From: Candidatus Coprenecus pullicola
GTDB lineage: Bacteria > Bacteroidota > Bacteroidia > Bacteroidales > UBA932
DNA length: 64,000 nucleotides
NCBI GenBank assembly: GCA_018711925.1
Contig: DVHR01000043.1
Span: 56,683-120,682 of the forward strand
Direction: 5' to 3'
Positions within the stretch are counted from its first letter, which is position 1; each line of letters opens with the position of its first letter. The position numbers and the translations under genes are program-made. Below the pieces are notes generated by a model that saw nothing but the letters and a program-made list of their open reading frames with translations, was not told the DNA's origin and searched no databases. This document shows, piece by piece, positions 55,878-64,000 of this stretch.

Positions 55878-57575
55878 ATGACAAGAAAATTGATCGAATG
55901 TGTCCCCAATTTCAGCGAGGGACGCGACATGCAGGTTATCAAGCAGATCACAGATGAAGTCGAGGGTGTCGAAGGCGTAAGGCTTCTTGACGTGGACCCG
56001 GGTGCTGCTACGAACCGTACTGTGGTGACTTTTGTGGGTGAGCCTGAGAAGGTGATGGAGGCCGCTTTCCGCGCGGTCAGGAAGGCTTCCGAGGTTATCG
56101 ACATGAGGCATCATCACGGGGAGCATCCTCGCATGGGAGCCACCGACGTGTGCCCCCTCGTGCCTATCGCCGGCGTTACGATGGAAGAGTGCGTGGAGTA
56201 TGCCCGTACATTGGCCAAAAGAATAGGCGAGGAACTTGGAATACCGGTATTCTGCTATGAGAGCGCGGCTTATACGCCTGAGCGCAGGAACCTGGCCGTA
56301 TGCCGCAGCGGTGAGTATGAGGGGCTGGCCAAGAGATTTGCTGAAGGAGTCCGTCCGGATTTCGGCCCCGCCGTGATAGATGACTACACTGCACGAACCG
56401 GTGCGACAGCAGTAGGTGCGAGGGATTTTCTCGTGGCAATCAACTACAACCTCAATACAACTTCTACCCGCAGGGCCAACTCCATCGCCTTTGATGTGCG
56501 CGAGAAGGGCCGTAAGAAGAGGGAGGGAGACCCGATTACGGGAAAGGTGGTGAATGATGCCGACGGCAACGTGGTATGGATTCCCGGTACTCTTAAAGGT
56601 TGCAAGGCCATCGGATGGTATATTGAGGAGTACGGTATCGCCCAGGTGTCCATGAACGTGACAAATATCAATGTGACTCCGGTGCACGTGGCTTTCGACG
56701 AGGTATGCGAGAAAGCCCATGCCCGCGGTATCAGGGTGACCGGCTCGGAGATAGTCGGCCTTATTCCCAAGAAGGTGCTCATTGATGCCGGCAAGCATTA
56801 TCTGGCCAAGCAGAACCGCTCCTGCGGTATTCCCGAGGAGGACATCGTGAAGATCGCCGTCAAGTCCATGGGTCTGGATGACCTGAAGCCATTCAACCCC
56901 CGCGAGAAGGTGATCGAGTATATCCTCGAGGACAGTGACAAGACTCCCAAATTGGTAGACCTGACTGTACGTGGCTTTGCCGAGGAGACTTCCCGTGAGT
57001 CTCCGGCTCCAGGCGGCGGATCCATCTCGGCTTACATGGGCTCTCTCGGTGCCGCTCTCGGTGCGATGGTGGCCAACCTGTCTTCGCACAAGAGGGGCTG
57101 GGATGACCAGTGCCCCAAGTTCTCCCAGTGGGCTGAGAAGGGACAGGAGCTGATGTACGAGCTGCTGCATCTGGTGGATGAGGATACCGCTGCGTTCAAT
57201 CGTATCATGGACGCAATGTCGCTTCCCAAGAAGACTGATGCGGAGAAGGAAGCCCGTGCTGCGGCCATGCAGGAGGCTACTCTCTATGCCACTGAGGTAC
57301 CTTTGAGGACTATGAAAGCCTCGTTCAAGGTGTTTGAACTGGTGGAGGCGATGGCTTCGGAGGGCAATCCTAACTCGGTGTCCGATGCCGGTGTTGGTGC
57401 TCTTGCTGCCCGTTCGGCCGTACTGGGGGCTTTCCTCAATGTCAAGATCAACGCTGCCGGTCTGAAGGACCGTGAAAAAGCCGGGGCACTTGTGACTGAG
57501 GCAGCGGAGATAGCAGCCGAGGCAGAGGTGCAGGAGAAGAAAGTGCTGGAAATTGTCAACTCAAAGATTAACTAG
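55878..57575 (+). CDS. ftcD: Bifunctional glutamate formimidoyltransferase / formimidoyltetrahydrofolate cyclodeaminase
   Basis: 565 residues. Residues 1 to about 300 are the formiminotransferase (ECVPNFSEGRD, MRHHHGEHPRMGATDVCPLVP with the catalytic His region around 78-83). Residues from about 350 are the helical cyclodeaminase (PAPGGGSISAYMGSLGAALGAMVANLS). The fused layout is like the mammalian enzyme. It transfers the formimidoyl group of formimidoylglutamate to THF and releases ammonia, giving 5,10-methenyl-THF and glutamate, feeding the folate pool used by glyA and Fmt products. The fabH start follows its TAG by one base. Confidence 0.95.
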   Translation: MTRKLIECVPNFSEGRDMQVIKQITDEVEGVEGVRLLDVDPGAATNRTVVTFVGEPEKVMEAAFRAVRKASEVIDMRHHHGEHPRMGATDVCPLVPIAGVTMEECVEYARTLAKRIGEELGIPVFCYESAAYTPERRNLAVCRSGEYEGLAKRFAEGVRPDFGPAVIDDYTARTGATAVGARDFLVAINYNLNTTSTRRANSIAFDVREKGRKKREGDPITGKVVNDADGNVVWIPGTLKGCKAIGWYIEEYGIAQVSMNVTNINVTPVHVAFDEVCEKAHARGIRVTGSEIVGLIPKKVLIDAGKHYLAKQNRSCGIPEEDIVKIAVKSMGLDDLKPFNPREKVIEYILEDSDKTPKLVDLTVRGFAEETSRESPAPGGGSISAYMGSLGAALGAMVANLSSHKRGWDDQCPKFSQWAEKGQELMYELLHLVDEDTAAFNRIMDAMSLPKKTDAEKEARAAAMQEATLYATEVPLRTMKASFKVFELVEAMASEGNPNSVSDAGVGALAARSAVLGAFLNVKINAAGLKDREKAGALVTEAAEIAAEAEVQEKKVLEIVNSKIN

Positions 57576-57576
57576 T

Positions 57577-58533
57577 ATGAGAATCATTGGAACAGGAAGC
57601 GCCCGTCCCTCTCTGACAGTGACTAATGCCATGCTGGAGAACTTCCTGGATACGAGTGACGAGTGGATAGTAACCCGAACGGGTATACATGAGAGGCGTG
57701 TGATATCGTCCGAGCGTCTGGAGGACCTGGCTTCCACGGCCGCTGTAAAGGCGATGGAGGATGCCGGAGTCACTTCGGAGCAGATAGACTTCATTATCTG
57801 CTCCAATGTGGTGAACGAGTATGTGACTCCCGGTTTGGGGTGCGTCATTCAGGGTATGATAGGCGCCACATGTCCTACGATGGACATCAACTGTGCATGC
57901 ACGGGTTTTATCTACGCGCTGGATGTGGCGGAAGCGTATCTGGCAACTAAGGATATGAAGAACATTCTTATAGTCTGCGCAGAGGAACCGTCGCGGATGA
58001 TGAACTGGAAAGACCGCTCTTCATGTATCCTTTTCGGAGATGCGGCGGGGGCCGTGGTCGTGACGAAAGGAGACGATCTCAAGTCCATCCGCTTGTCCAC
58101 TCACTGCAAGGTGGAGGCCCTGTATCAGAAACGCAGACTCCAGCCGACGCCTTTTGTAACCAAGGATGAGACTGATACGGACGGAGTATCGATGAACGGT
58201 CAGGATGTTTTCAAACTGGCGGTGTCGTCTTCTATCAAGGACATAGACAAGGTGTTGACTATGGCCGGAATCACTGCTGATGACATCGACCTGTATGTGC
58301 TGCATCAGGCCAATGTCCGCATCATCGAGTCTATCCGGCATTTCGTGAACCAGGACAAGAGCAAGTTCCCATTTAATCTGGACAAATACGGGAACACATC
58401 TTCCGCTTCGATTCCGGCTTTGCTGGACGACCTCAGCAGAGGTAATAAATTGAAAACAGGAGAACTGCTGCTGCTCAGCGCTTTCGGAGCAGGATTCACC
58501 ACAGGTGCGTGTGTTCTCCGCTGGTCAAAATAA
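57577..58533 (+). CDS. fabH: Beta-ketoacyl-ACP synthase III
   Basis: 318 residues from the ATG at 57577, chosen because MRIIGTGSARPS is the family start; an ATG at 57553 overlaps ftcD. The catalytic triad is Cys108 (NCACTGF), His243 (HQANVRII) and Asn273 (YGNTSSAS). It condenses acetyl-CoA with malonyl-ACP to start fatty acid synthesis. It is placed one base after the hut genes and 13 bases before fabF, joining two unrelated pathways in one run. Confidence 0.94.
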   Translation: MRIIGTGSARPSLTVTNAMLENFLDTSDEWIVTRTGIHERRVISSERLEDLASTAAVKAMEDAGVTSEQIDFIICSNVVNEYVTPGLGCVIQGMIGATCPTMDINCACTGFIYALDVAEAYLATKDMKNILIVCAEEPSRMMNWKDRSSCILFGDAAGAVVVTKGDDLKSIRLSTHCKVEALYQKRRLQPTPFVTKDETDTDGVSMNGQDVFKLAVSSSIKDIDKVLTMAGITADDIDLYVLHQANVRIIESIRHFVNQDKSKFPFNLDKYGNTSSASIPALLDDLSRGNKLKTGELLLLSAFGAGFTTGACVLRWSK

Positions 58534-58546
58534 ACAATAATAGAAT

Positions 58547-59812
58547 ATGGAAAAAAGAGTAGTAGTGACAGGAATGGGAGTTGTGACTCCTGTCGGAAAT
58601 AATGTAGAGACTTTCTGGAAGAACATCGTGGCTGGAGTATGCGGTATTGACTATATTACCCAGTTCCCTACGGACGGTCTCTCAGTGAAGATCGCCGGTG
58701 AGGTCAAGGACTTCAAGCCGGCTGATTACGGCATTGAACCAAAGGCCGCCAGGAAGTTTGACCGCTTCAGTCTTTTCGCGCTCGCGGCCGCCAACCAGGC
58801 TGTTGCCATGAGTGGGCTGAAATCCACAGACGATGAGCAGGACGAGACTCCGGGAACGGTGCATTCCGACCGTTTCGGAGTCTATATCGGCTCCGGTATC
58901 GGAGGCATGCACTCCTTTGTCAACGAGACGGCCAAGATGATTAAGGACGGTCCCCAGTGGATATCCCCTTTGTTTATTCCCACGATGATAGCCAATATAG
59001 CTGCCGGCAACGTGGCTATAGCGCACCATGCCAAAGGTGTCTGCCTGCCTATAGTGACGGCTTGCGCGACAGGTACCCACTCGATAGGCGAGGCATACAG
59101 GGCTATTAAGTTCGGCTATGCGGACGCCATCATCGCAGGCGGTACCGAGGCCGCGGTCACACCTCTGGCTATCGGAGGATTTTCCAACAGCAAGGCCCTT
59201 TCTCCCGCAGAGGATCCCATGGCGGCATCGCTGCCATTCGATGCCCGCCGTCAAGGTTTTGTGATCGCTGAGGGCGCCGGAGTCGTTATTCTCGAAGAGT
59301 ATGAGCATGCCGTGGCCCGTGGAGCTAAGATATACGCCGAGATATGCGGATACGGCAACACCTGTGACGCTTACCATTATACAGCCCCGTGTCCGGACGG
59401 CTCTACTCCGGCCAAGGCTTTCAGGCAGGCTCTGACCGAGGCTCATTACAGCACTTCGGATCTGTTGCACATCAACACCCACGGAACCGGGACTCCGCTT
59501 AATGACAAGTCGGAGACTGCGGCCATAAAGCTGGCTCTCGGTGAGACCGAGGCCCGCCGTGCCATCCTGTGCTCCACCAAGTCCATGACCGGACATGCTC
59601 TCGGAGCGGCTGGCGGTATCGAGGCTGTAGCGGCAGTCATGGCTCTGCATGACGGTATCGTGCCCCCCACCATCAATTATAAAGAGCCCGATCCCGAATG
59701 CGACCTGGATGTCAATCCCAACACTGCCCGCAAGGCGGATCTGACCATGGCGCTGTCCTCGTCGCTCGGCTTCGGCGGCCACAATGCTGTCCTGGCCTTC
59801 AGACGCTTGTAA
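58547..59812 (+). CDS. fabF: Beta-ketoacyl-ACP synthase II
   Basis: 421 residues. The Cys-His-His active site is intact: Cys173 (TACATGTHS), His312 (NTHGTGTPLND) and Lys345/His350 (KSMTGHALGAAGG). It elongates acyl-ACP with malonyl-ACP. The length and motifs are those of a normal type II enzyme. No acpP gene is adjacent, unlike the common fabF-acpP pairing. Confidence 0.94.
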   Translation: MEKRVVVTGMGVVTPVGNNVETFWKNIVAGVCGIDYITQFPTDGLSVKIAGEVKDFKPADYGIEPKAARKFDRFSLFALAAANQAVAMSGLKSTDDEQDETPGTVHSDRFGVYIGSGIGGMHSFVNETAKMIKDGPQWISPLFIPTMIANIAAGNVAIAHHAKGVCLPIVTACATGTHSIGEAYRAIKFGYADAIIAGGTEAAVTPLAIGGFSNSKALSPAEDPMAASLPFDARRQGFVIAEGAGVVILEEYEHAVARGAKIYAEICGYGNTCDAYHYTAPCPDGSTPAKAFRQALTEAHYSTSDLLHINTHGTGTPLNDKSETAAIKLALGETEARRAILCSTKSMTGHALGAAGGIEAVAAVMALHDGIVPPTINYKEPDPECDLDVNPNTARKADLTMALSSSLGFGGHNAVLAFRRL

Positions 59813-59842
59813 CAAAGACAAACAACTAAAACCAAACTCAAT

Positions 59843-60271
59843 ATGGATAGAGAAGAGATTAAGACGTTTTTACGCCATCGCGAGCCGATGCTGCTCGTGG
59901 ATGAGATGGAACTTCAGGAGGACGGCTCTGTCATCGGAAAGTATCATGTCAGGGGCGATGAGTTCTTCCTCCAGGGACATTTTCCCGGACAGCCCATAGT
60001 GCCCGGGGTCATACTGTGTGAGATTATGGGACAGTGCAGCTCGCTGCTCATTAAAGACTATCTCGTAGGACACACTACTCTTTTCACCGGCATAGACAAG
60101 ACCCGCTTCAAACACCAGGTCGTGCCAGGAGATACCATTGAGGTGCATGCCAATATCACCAATCACAGGGCGATGCTCTTCTGGATAGATGCCAAGGCGT
60201 ATGTAAACGGCAATCTGTGCGTAGAGGCCAGCCTCTCGTTCGCAGTAGTACCTAATGACAAAATCAATTAA
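59843..60271 (+). CDS. fabZ: 3-hydroxyacyl-ACP dehydratase FabZ
   Basis: 142 residues of the hotdog fold. His46 in GHFPGQPIVPGV and Glu60 in LCEIMGQ form the dehydratase site. It turns 3-hydroxyacyl-ACP into trans-2-enoyl-ACP. It is a free-standing FabZ, not fused to LpxC as in many Bacteroidales, so another copy fused to lpxC may exist elsewhere. Confidence 0.93.
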   Translation: MDREEIKTFLRHREPMLLVDEMELQEDGSVIGKYHVRGDEFFLQGHFPGQPIVPGVILCEIMGQCSSLLIKDYLVGHTTLFTGIDKTRFKHQVVPGDTIEVHANITNHRAMLFWIDAKAYVNGNLCVEASLSFAVVPNDKIN

Positions 60272-60284
60272 TTGACGGAAAATT

Positions 60285-61034
60285 ATGTTGGAAGATTTAT
60301 TAAAAGGAAAGGTTGCCCTGATTACGGGGGCTGCCAGAGGCATAGGAAAGGCTATTGCCATGAAACTGGCCTCAGCTGGAGCGGATATCGCTTTTACAGA
60401 TTTGAAGGAAGATGACAATTTCAAAAACACTGTTGCTGAGATAAAGGCATTAGGAGTGGAATGCCGGGGATATGCGTCCAACGCGGCTGACTTCGCTGAG
60501 GCGCATGCGACGGTGGACCAGATTCTCAAGGATTTCGGACATATCGATGTGCTGGTCAACAATGCCGGCATAACCCGTGACGGCTTGATGATGAGAATGT
60601 CGGAGCAGCAGTGGGACAGCGTCATCACCGTCAACCTGAAGAGCGCGTTCAATTTCACTCATGCGCTGACTCCGATAATGGCCCGTCAGAGAGGCGGAAG
60701 CATCATCAACATCTCGTCCGTGGTCGGAGTAAACGGCAATGCCGGGCAGTGCAACTATTCCGCATCCAAGGCCGGCCTGATCGGTCTGGCAAAGTCCATA
60801 GCCAAGGAGATGGGCTCACGCGGCATCAGGGCCAACGCTATCGCGCCTGGTTTCATTATCACCGATATGACCAATGCCTTGCCGCAGGAGGTACGCGACG
60901 AGTGGAACAAGAAGATTCCTCTCCGCCGTGGCGGTACCCCCGAGGATATCGCCAATGTGGCCCTCTTCCTTGCCTCCGACCTTTCCTCATACGTGACTGG
61001 CCAGGTCATCATCTGCGACGGCGGCATGCTTTAG
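60285..61034 (+). CDS. fabG: 3-oxoacyl-ACP reductase
   Basis: 249 residues of the short-chain dehydrogenase fold. GAARGIG (15-21), NNAGITRDG (92-100), Ser144/145 and the Tyr158/Lys162 pair (YSASK) are intact. It reduces 3-oxoacyl-ACP with NADPH, between the FabF and FabZ steps. It ends the hut/fab run and is followed by a terminator. An enoyl-ACP reductase is not in the window. Confidence 0.95.
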   Translation: MLEDLLKGKVALITGAARGIGKAIAMKLASAGADIAFTDLKEDDNFKNTVAEIKALGVECRGYASNAADFAEAHATVDQILKDFGHIDVLVNNAGITRDGLMMRMSEQQWDSVITVNLKSAFNFTHALTPIMARQRGGSIINISSVVGVNGNAGQCNYSASKAGLIGLAKSIAKEMGSRGIRANAIAPGFIITDMTNALPQEVRDEWNKKIPLRRGGTPEDIANVALFLASDLSSYVTGQVIICDGGML

Positions 61035-61049
61035 GTGAAGTATTAAAAT

Positions 61050-61087
61050 AGTCGGCTGAATCATTGATTTTCAGTCGGCTTTTTTTG
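61050..61087 (+). terminator. Terminator after the fab genes
   Basis: AGTCGGCTGAATC and GATTTTCAGTCGGCT can pair with two G-U pairs and are followed by a long T-run. Confidence 0.7.
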
Positions 61088-61114
61088 TTTTTTTAAAATG
61101 CTTTTATACTTTTG
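61084..61114 (+). promoter_or_regulatory. Promoter of the DsbD-like gene
   Basis: TTTG at 61084-61087, a 19-base spacer, and TACTTTTG at 61107-61114, a perfect TAnnTTTG match, 58 bases before the ATG at 61173. It overlaps the T-run of the preceding terminator. Confidence 0.6.
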
Positions 61115-61172
61115 TAGTTTAGTGTGAGTTATAAACAGAGGTTTAGGTATTAAATTGTTTATTATTAAGGAA

Positions 61173-63185
61173 ATGAAAAAAAGGTTAGTATTGCTGCTTC
61201 TTCTGATAGGAGCGTCAATGGTGTCAGTGGCCGCGCAGGAGACTCATGCGCAGTGGAAGGCTGAGGTAGAGCAGTTGGAGAAGAATCTCTACCGTGTTTC
61301 CATGACAGCGGCGATAGACTCTAGCTGGCATATCTATGACACTCTAAGGACCGAGTTCGGTCCCACCGCAACGGTGGCGGAGTTCAATGTCGTTGACGGC
61401 CGTCGTGCGGAGAAAGTCGGAGGAGTGACTATCTCCAAGCAGCCCTATAAGTATTACGATGACATCTACATGATGGAGATCGGCTACTTCGAGGAGACTG
61501 TGACATTCTCGCAGGATATCAGGCTGAAAAAGAAAAATGCGGAAGTTGACCTTTACGTCGAGTGGATGACATGTGACGAGAACAACTGTACTACCCCGCA
61601 GGAACTGGCGTGGACTGTAAGTCTTCCCGATATGACTGTCGCAGAGGTGGACCCTTATGCGGAGGATACCGTATCAGCTCCCGCTGCGGCCGGTACTGAG
61701 GGCAAGAGCATCTGGGGACTTATCCTCGAGGCTATCCTCTGGGGCTTTGCCGCTCTTCTGACACCTTGCGTGTTCCCTATGGTGCCGATGACTGTGTCCT
61801 ACTTCCTTAAAGGAGAGGGCGGCGCAGCCAAGGGCCGTATGAGAGCCGCCATGTACGGTATATTCATCGTGGCCTTGTATACGTTGCCGATTGCAGTGAT
61901 TATCCTGGTGACCAGGATTGTCGGAGGAGACGCCGTGACAGCTGACATATTCAACTGGCTGGCTACGCACTGGTTGCCAAATATCATCTTCTTCCTGGTG
62001 TTTATGGTCTTTGCAGCCTCGTTCTTCGGCGCGTTCGAGATTACCATGCCGTCGAAGCTGGTCAACAAGTCCGACTCGAAAGCAGACACCAAGGGTTTCG
62101 GAGGCATATTTTTCCTGGCATTGACACTCGTGCTTGTGTCGTTCTCCTGCACCGGACCTATTGTCGGGGCCGTGCTGATCAAGTCTACACAGGGTGAGTT
62201 CTGGGCGCCAATCATCACGATGCTGGCGTTCTCGATAGCCTTTGCGCTTCCGTTTACGATATTCGCCCTCTTCCCCTCGTTGCTGAAGAAGTTGCCGAAG
62301 AGCGGAGGATGGCTCAATACGGTAAAGGTCGTTATCGCTTTCATAGAGGTTGCTCTTGGTTTCAAGTTTCTCTCTACGGCCGACCAGACCTATCACTGGG
62401 GACTTCTTGACAGAGAGGTCTACCTGGCCATCTGGATTGTGGTCTTCACTCTTCTCGGTTTCTATCTGCTCGGCAAGATCAAGTTCGCACACGATGATGA
62501 GGTGAAACACATAGGTGTGGGACGTCTGACTCTGGTTATCATAGTATTCTCGTTCGTGGTTTATCTTATCCCCGGTATGTGGGGAGCGCCTTTGAAGGCC
62601 CTGTCCGGCTACCTTCCTCCTCTAACTACTCAGGATTTCGTTCTGGGTCAGGAGCAGGCTCCGGTCGTGATACAGGCTTCCGGTGCCGGAACTTCCAATC
62701 AGGCGGCAGTATCGGATATGGGCACTCCGAAGTACAGTGATTTCCTGCACCTGCCTCACGGTCTGCAGGGTTTCTTCGAGCTCAACGAGGCGAGAGCATA
62801 TGCAGAGAAAGTCGGTAAGCCGCTGTTCATAGACTTTACCGGTCACGGTTGCGTCAACTGCCGTGAGATGGAGGCGCGCGTATGGTCAGATCCTCAGGTG
62901 CTTGAGATGCTCCGCAATGATTATGTAATCCTGGCCATGTACTGCGATGATAAGAAGAAGGCTGACGAGAGCGATTGGATTACAGTGGGCAACAGGACTT
63001 TGAAGGATATCGGGAAGATAAACTCGCATATAGCGACTACCCAATATGGTGTTAATGCGCAGCCCTGCTACGTGCTTGAGGGCCGTAACGGAGAGCTGCT
63101 GGCCGAGCCCAGAAATTACGATCTGGATGTAGATGCATTTGTACAGTTCCTGAAGAAAGGACTGGAAAATTACAGCAAGCAATAA
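61173..63185 (+). CDS. DsbD/CcdA-type thiol:disulfide interchange protein
   Basis: 670 residues from the ATG at 61173. A signal peptide (about 1-20) is followed by an N-terminal periplasmic domain (to about 165) with a CDENNC pair. The membrane domain (about 185-475) has the redox cysteines in LTPCVFPMVPMT and SCTGPIVG. The C-terminal thioredoxin-like domain has GHGCVNCREME. Such proteins pass electrons from cytoplasmic thioredoxin to periplasmic proteins. The partial lipoprotein gene that follows ends in a thioredoxin-like CxxC part, a plausible partner. Confidence 0.92.
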   Translation: MKKRLVLLLLLIGASMVSVAAQETHAQWKAEVEQLEKNLYRVSMTAAIDSSWHIYDTLRTEFGPTATVAEFNVVDGRRAEKVGGVTISKQPYKYYDDIYMMEIGYFEETVTFSQDIRLKKKNAEVDLYVEWMTCDENNCTTPQELAWTVSLPDMTVAEVDPYAEDTVSAPAAAGTEGKSIWGLILEAILWGFAALLTPCVFPMVPMTVSYFLKGEGGAAKGRMRAAMYGIFIVALYTLPIAVIILVTRIVGGDAVTADIFNWLATHWLPNIIFFLVFMVFAASFFGAFEITMPSKLVNKSDSKADTKGFGGIFFLALTLVLVSFSCTGPIVGAVLIKSTQGEFWAPIITMLAFSIAFALPFTIFALFPSLLKKLPKSGGWLNTVKVVIAFIEVALGFKFLSTADQTYHWGLLDREVYLAIWIVVFTLLGFYLLGKIKFAHDDEVKHIGVGRLTLVIIVFSFVVYLIPGMWGAPLKALSGYLPPLTTQDFVLGQEQAPVVIQASGAGTSNQAAVSDMGTPKYSDFLHLPHGLQGFFELNEARAYAEKVGKPLFIDFTGHGCVNCREMEARVWSDPQVLEMLRNDYVILAMYCDDKKKADESDWITVGNRTLKDIGKINSHIATTQYGVNAQPCYVLEGRNGELLAEPRNYDLDVDAFVQFLKKGLENYSKQ

Positions 63186-63210
63186 TTAATCAATACTTAA
63201 TGTTTTTATC

Positions 63211-64000
63211 ATGAAAAGTTTAACAAAAATGTTCCTTTGCTGTGCTGCGTTGGGTACAGCTGTGTTTTTCACATCATGTGGGGAAACGGAGGATAATGGG
63301 CCTGTTTTGCCGCCTGTCGATGGTATTTCGGTTTTCTTGCCCAATTCTGCTGATTCAACTGCTACGTTTACAATGGAGTTTGATGATGCATGGCAGATAA
63401 ACAACAGCAACGTATGGTTTTATATGTCTCCTATGAGTGGTGATGCCGGAGTTGTAGAGATTACAGTCTATGCAAATGATACTAACCCGGATATGAAGGA
63501 GAGAACAGGTGGTTTTACAATAGCATGTGGCGGAAAGACTATTCAGTGTTATGTAATTCAGGATGTGACTCCGGGATTTGCTTTCCCAGACAGTCTGTCT
63601 TTCAGTGGAGCTGAGAAGACTGACTACGAGTTCAGTTTTGATGCCAATGTTGGAGAGATTAATCTGAGTACAGATGCAGACTGGATTACTTTTGGAGAAA
63701 TAACAGTTGACAGTCTTCAGCTTGAGGACGGCTCTATATCAAAATATATGACGTATAATGTGCCCATCTCTTTTAGCGAGAATTCAGGAGATGCCGCCCG
63801 TAGTGCAGTTATCAATGTGAATGGAGAGACAGAATCTATAGAGCGTACTTTCTTCCAGTTGCCATATATGGGTGAGGACTTTTCAAAGGATTTTTTACGT
63901 AGGTCTTTGGCCGTAAGGTTTACCAGTACAAATTGTGGATATTGTCCGATGATGAACGAGGCTCTCAAAATGGCTTCGGAGGAGAATCCAGATAGAATTG
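63211..64000 (+). CDS. Omp28/thioredoxin-like lipoprotein with BACON-like domains, 3' end beyond window
   Basis: The frame is open for 263 codons from the ATG at 63211 to the window edge, so the C-terminus is missing. A lipobox (FTSC, Cys23) predicts a lipoprotein. Two beta-rich modules (around 35-110 and 115-210) with the patterns DADWITFGEI and NENGE-like strands resemble BACON domains. The end enters a thioredoxin-like start with TNCGYCPMMNEAL. This suggests an Omp28-type outer-membrane thiol protein behind the DsbD-like gene, with only 25 bases between them. The stretch is visibly more AT-rich than its neighbours. Confidence 0.7.
   Translation, partial: MKSLTKMFLCCAALGTAVFFTSCGETEDNGPVLPPVDGISVFLPNSADSTATFTMEFDDAWQINNSNVWFYMSPMSGDAGVVEITVYANDTNPDMKERTGGFTIACGGKTIQCYVIQDVTPGFAFPDSLSFSGAEKTDYEFSFDANVGEINLSTDADWITFGEITVDSLQLEDGSISKYMTYNVPISFSENSGDAARSAVINVNGETESIERTFFQLPYMGEDFSKDFLRRSLAVRFTSTNCGYCPMMNEALKMASEENPDRI

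Noticed and set aside
57553..57576. Earlier start for fabH at 57553
   Set aside because: It overlaps the end of ftcD and adds eight residues that are not part of the family; the ATG at 57577 begins the conserved sequence.

Overview
The window looks like chromosome from a gut-type Bacteroidota, most likely order Bacteroidales. The evidence is TAnnTTTG promoter boxes (some with a TTTG box 19-20 bases upstream), weak ribosome binding sites, many lipoproteins and small outer-membrane beta-barrels, DUF4105, DUF3108, YhcH and OstA-like proteins, a fused glutamate formimidoyltransferase/cyclodeaminase, and an Rnf complex placed behind a RseC-like gene. Base composition is moderate, by eye a little over half G+C. 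A Rikenellaceae-like or related family is my guess; nothing in the window proves it. No rRNA, tRNA, CRISPR array, transposase or prophage gene was seen.

Layout. 1-3734 (minus): a truncated SIMPL-domain protein, an S9 peptidase and a small HELTH membrane protein. 3988-15425 (plus): threonine dehydrogenase, two envelope proteins, tgt, an LptF/G-type permease, alaS, a permease fused in one frame to a complete methionyl-tRNA formyltransferase, thiamine pyrophosphokinase and a BASS-type transporter. 15481-28604 (plus, colinear): two M23 peptidases, a MerR regulator, NIF3, a coiled-coil/zinc-ribbon protein, a class III aminotransferase, dnaB, DUF3108, RseC, rnfBCDGEA and a TPR protein. After a convergent SpoU methylase comes glyA, then a degraded, repeat-bearing 0.8 kb gap.

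Thiamine block, 31337-37460: thiD and a TenI/ThiE-like gene on plus, and thiE-thiC-thi4 on minus behind a clear TPP riboswitch. The thiazole half of thiamine appears to be made by a Thi4-type synthase with His at the sulfur-donor position. No thiS, thiF, thiG or thiH is present. 37532-45606 holds a small outer-membrane protein, a DUF45 metallopeptidase, rpsO, pnp, a radical SAM protein, YhcH, DUF4105 and a NlpC/P60 hydrolase. 45614-51992 is guaB followed by a periplasmic chaperone/OstA operon whose last protein carries twenty copies of a six-residue repeat.

51993-53089 is a non-coding repeat island: a ~106 bp tandem array of hairpins, a dispersed four-motif element (second copy after glyA), and a ~106 bp terminal-inverted-repeat element (second copy at 38240, opposite orientation). 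53090-61034 holds hutH-hutI-ftcD running directly into fabH-fabF-fabZ-fabG. hutU and an acyl carrier protein gene are absent. The window ends with a DsbD-like protein and a truncated BACON/Omp28-like lipoprotein.

Metabolic threads: one-carbon folate chemistry (glyA, ftcD, fmt), thiamine synthesis, redox-driven ion pumping (Rnf), envelope biogenesis (LptF/G permeases, SurA, OstA) and fatty acid elongation.
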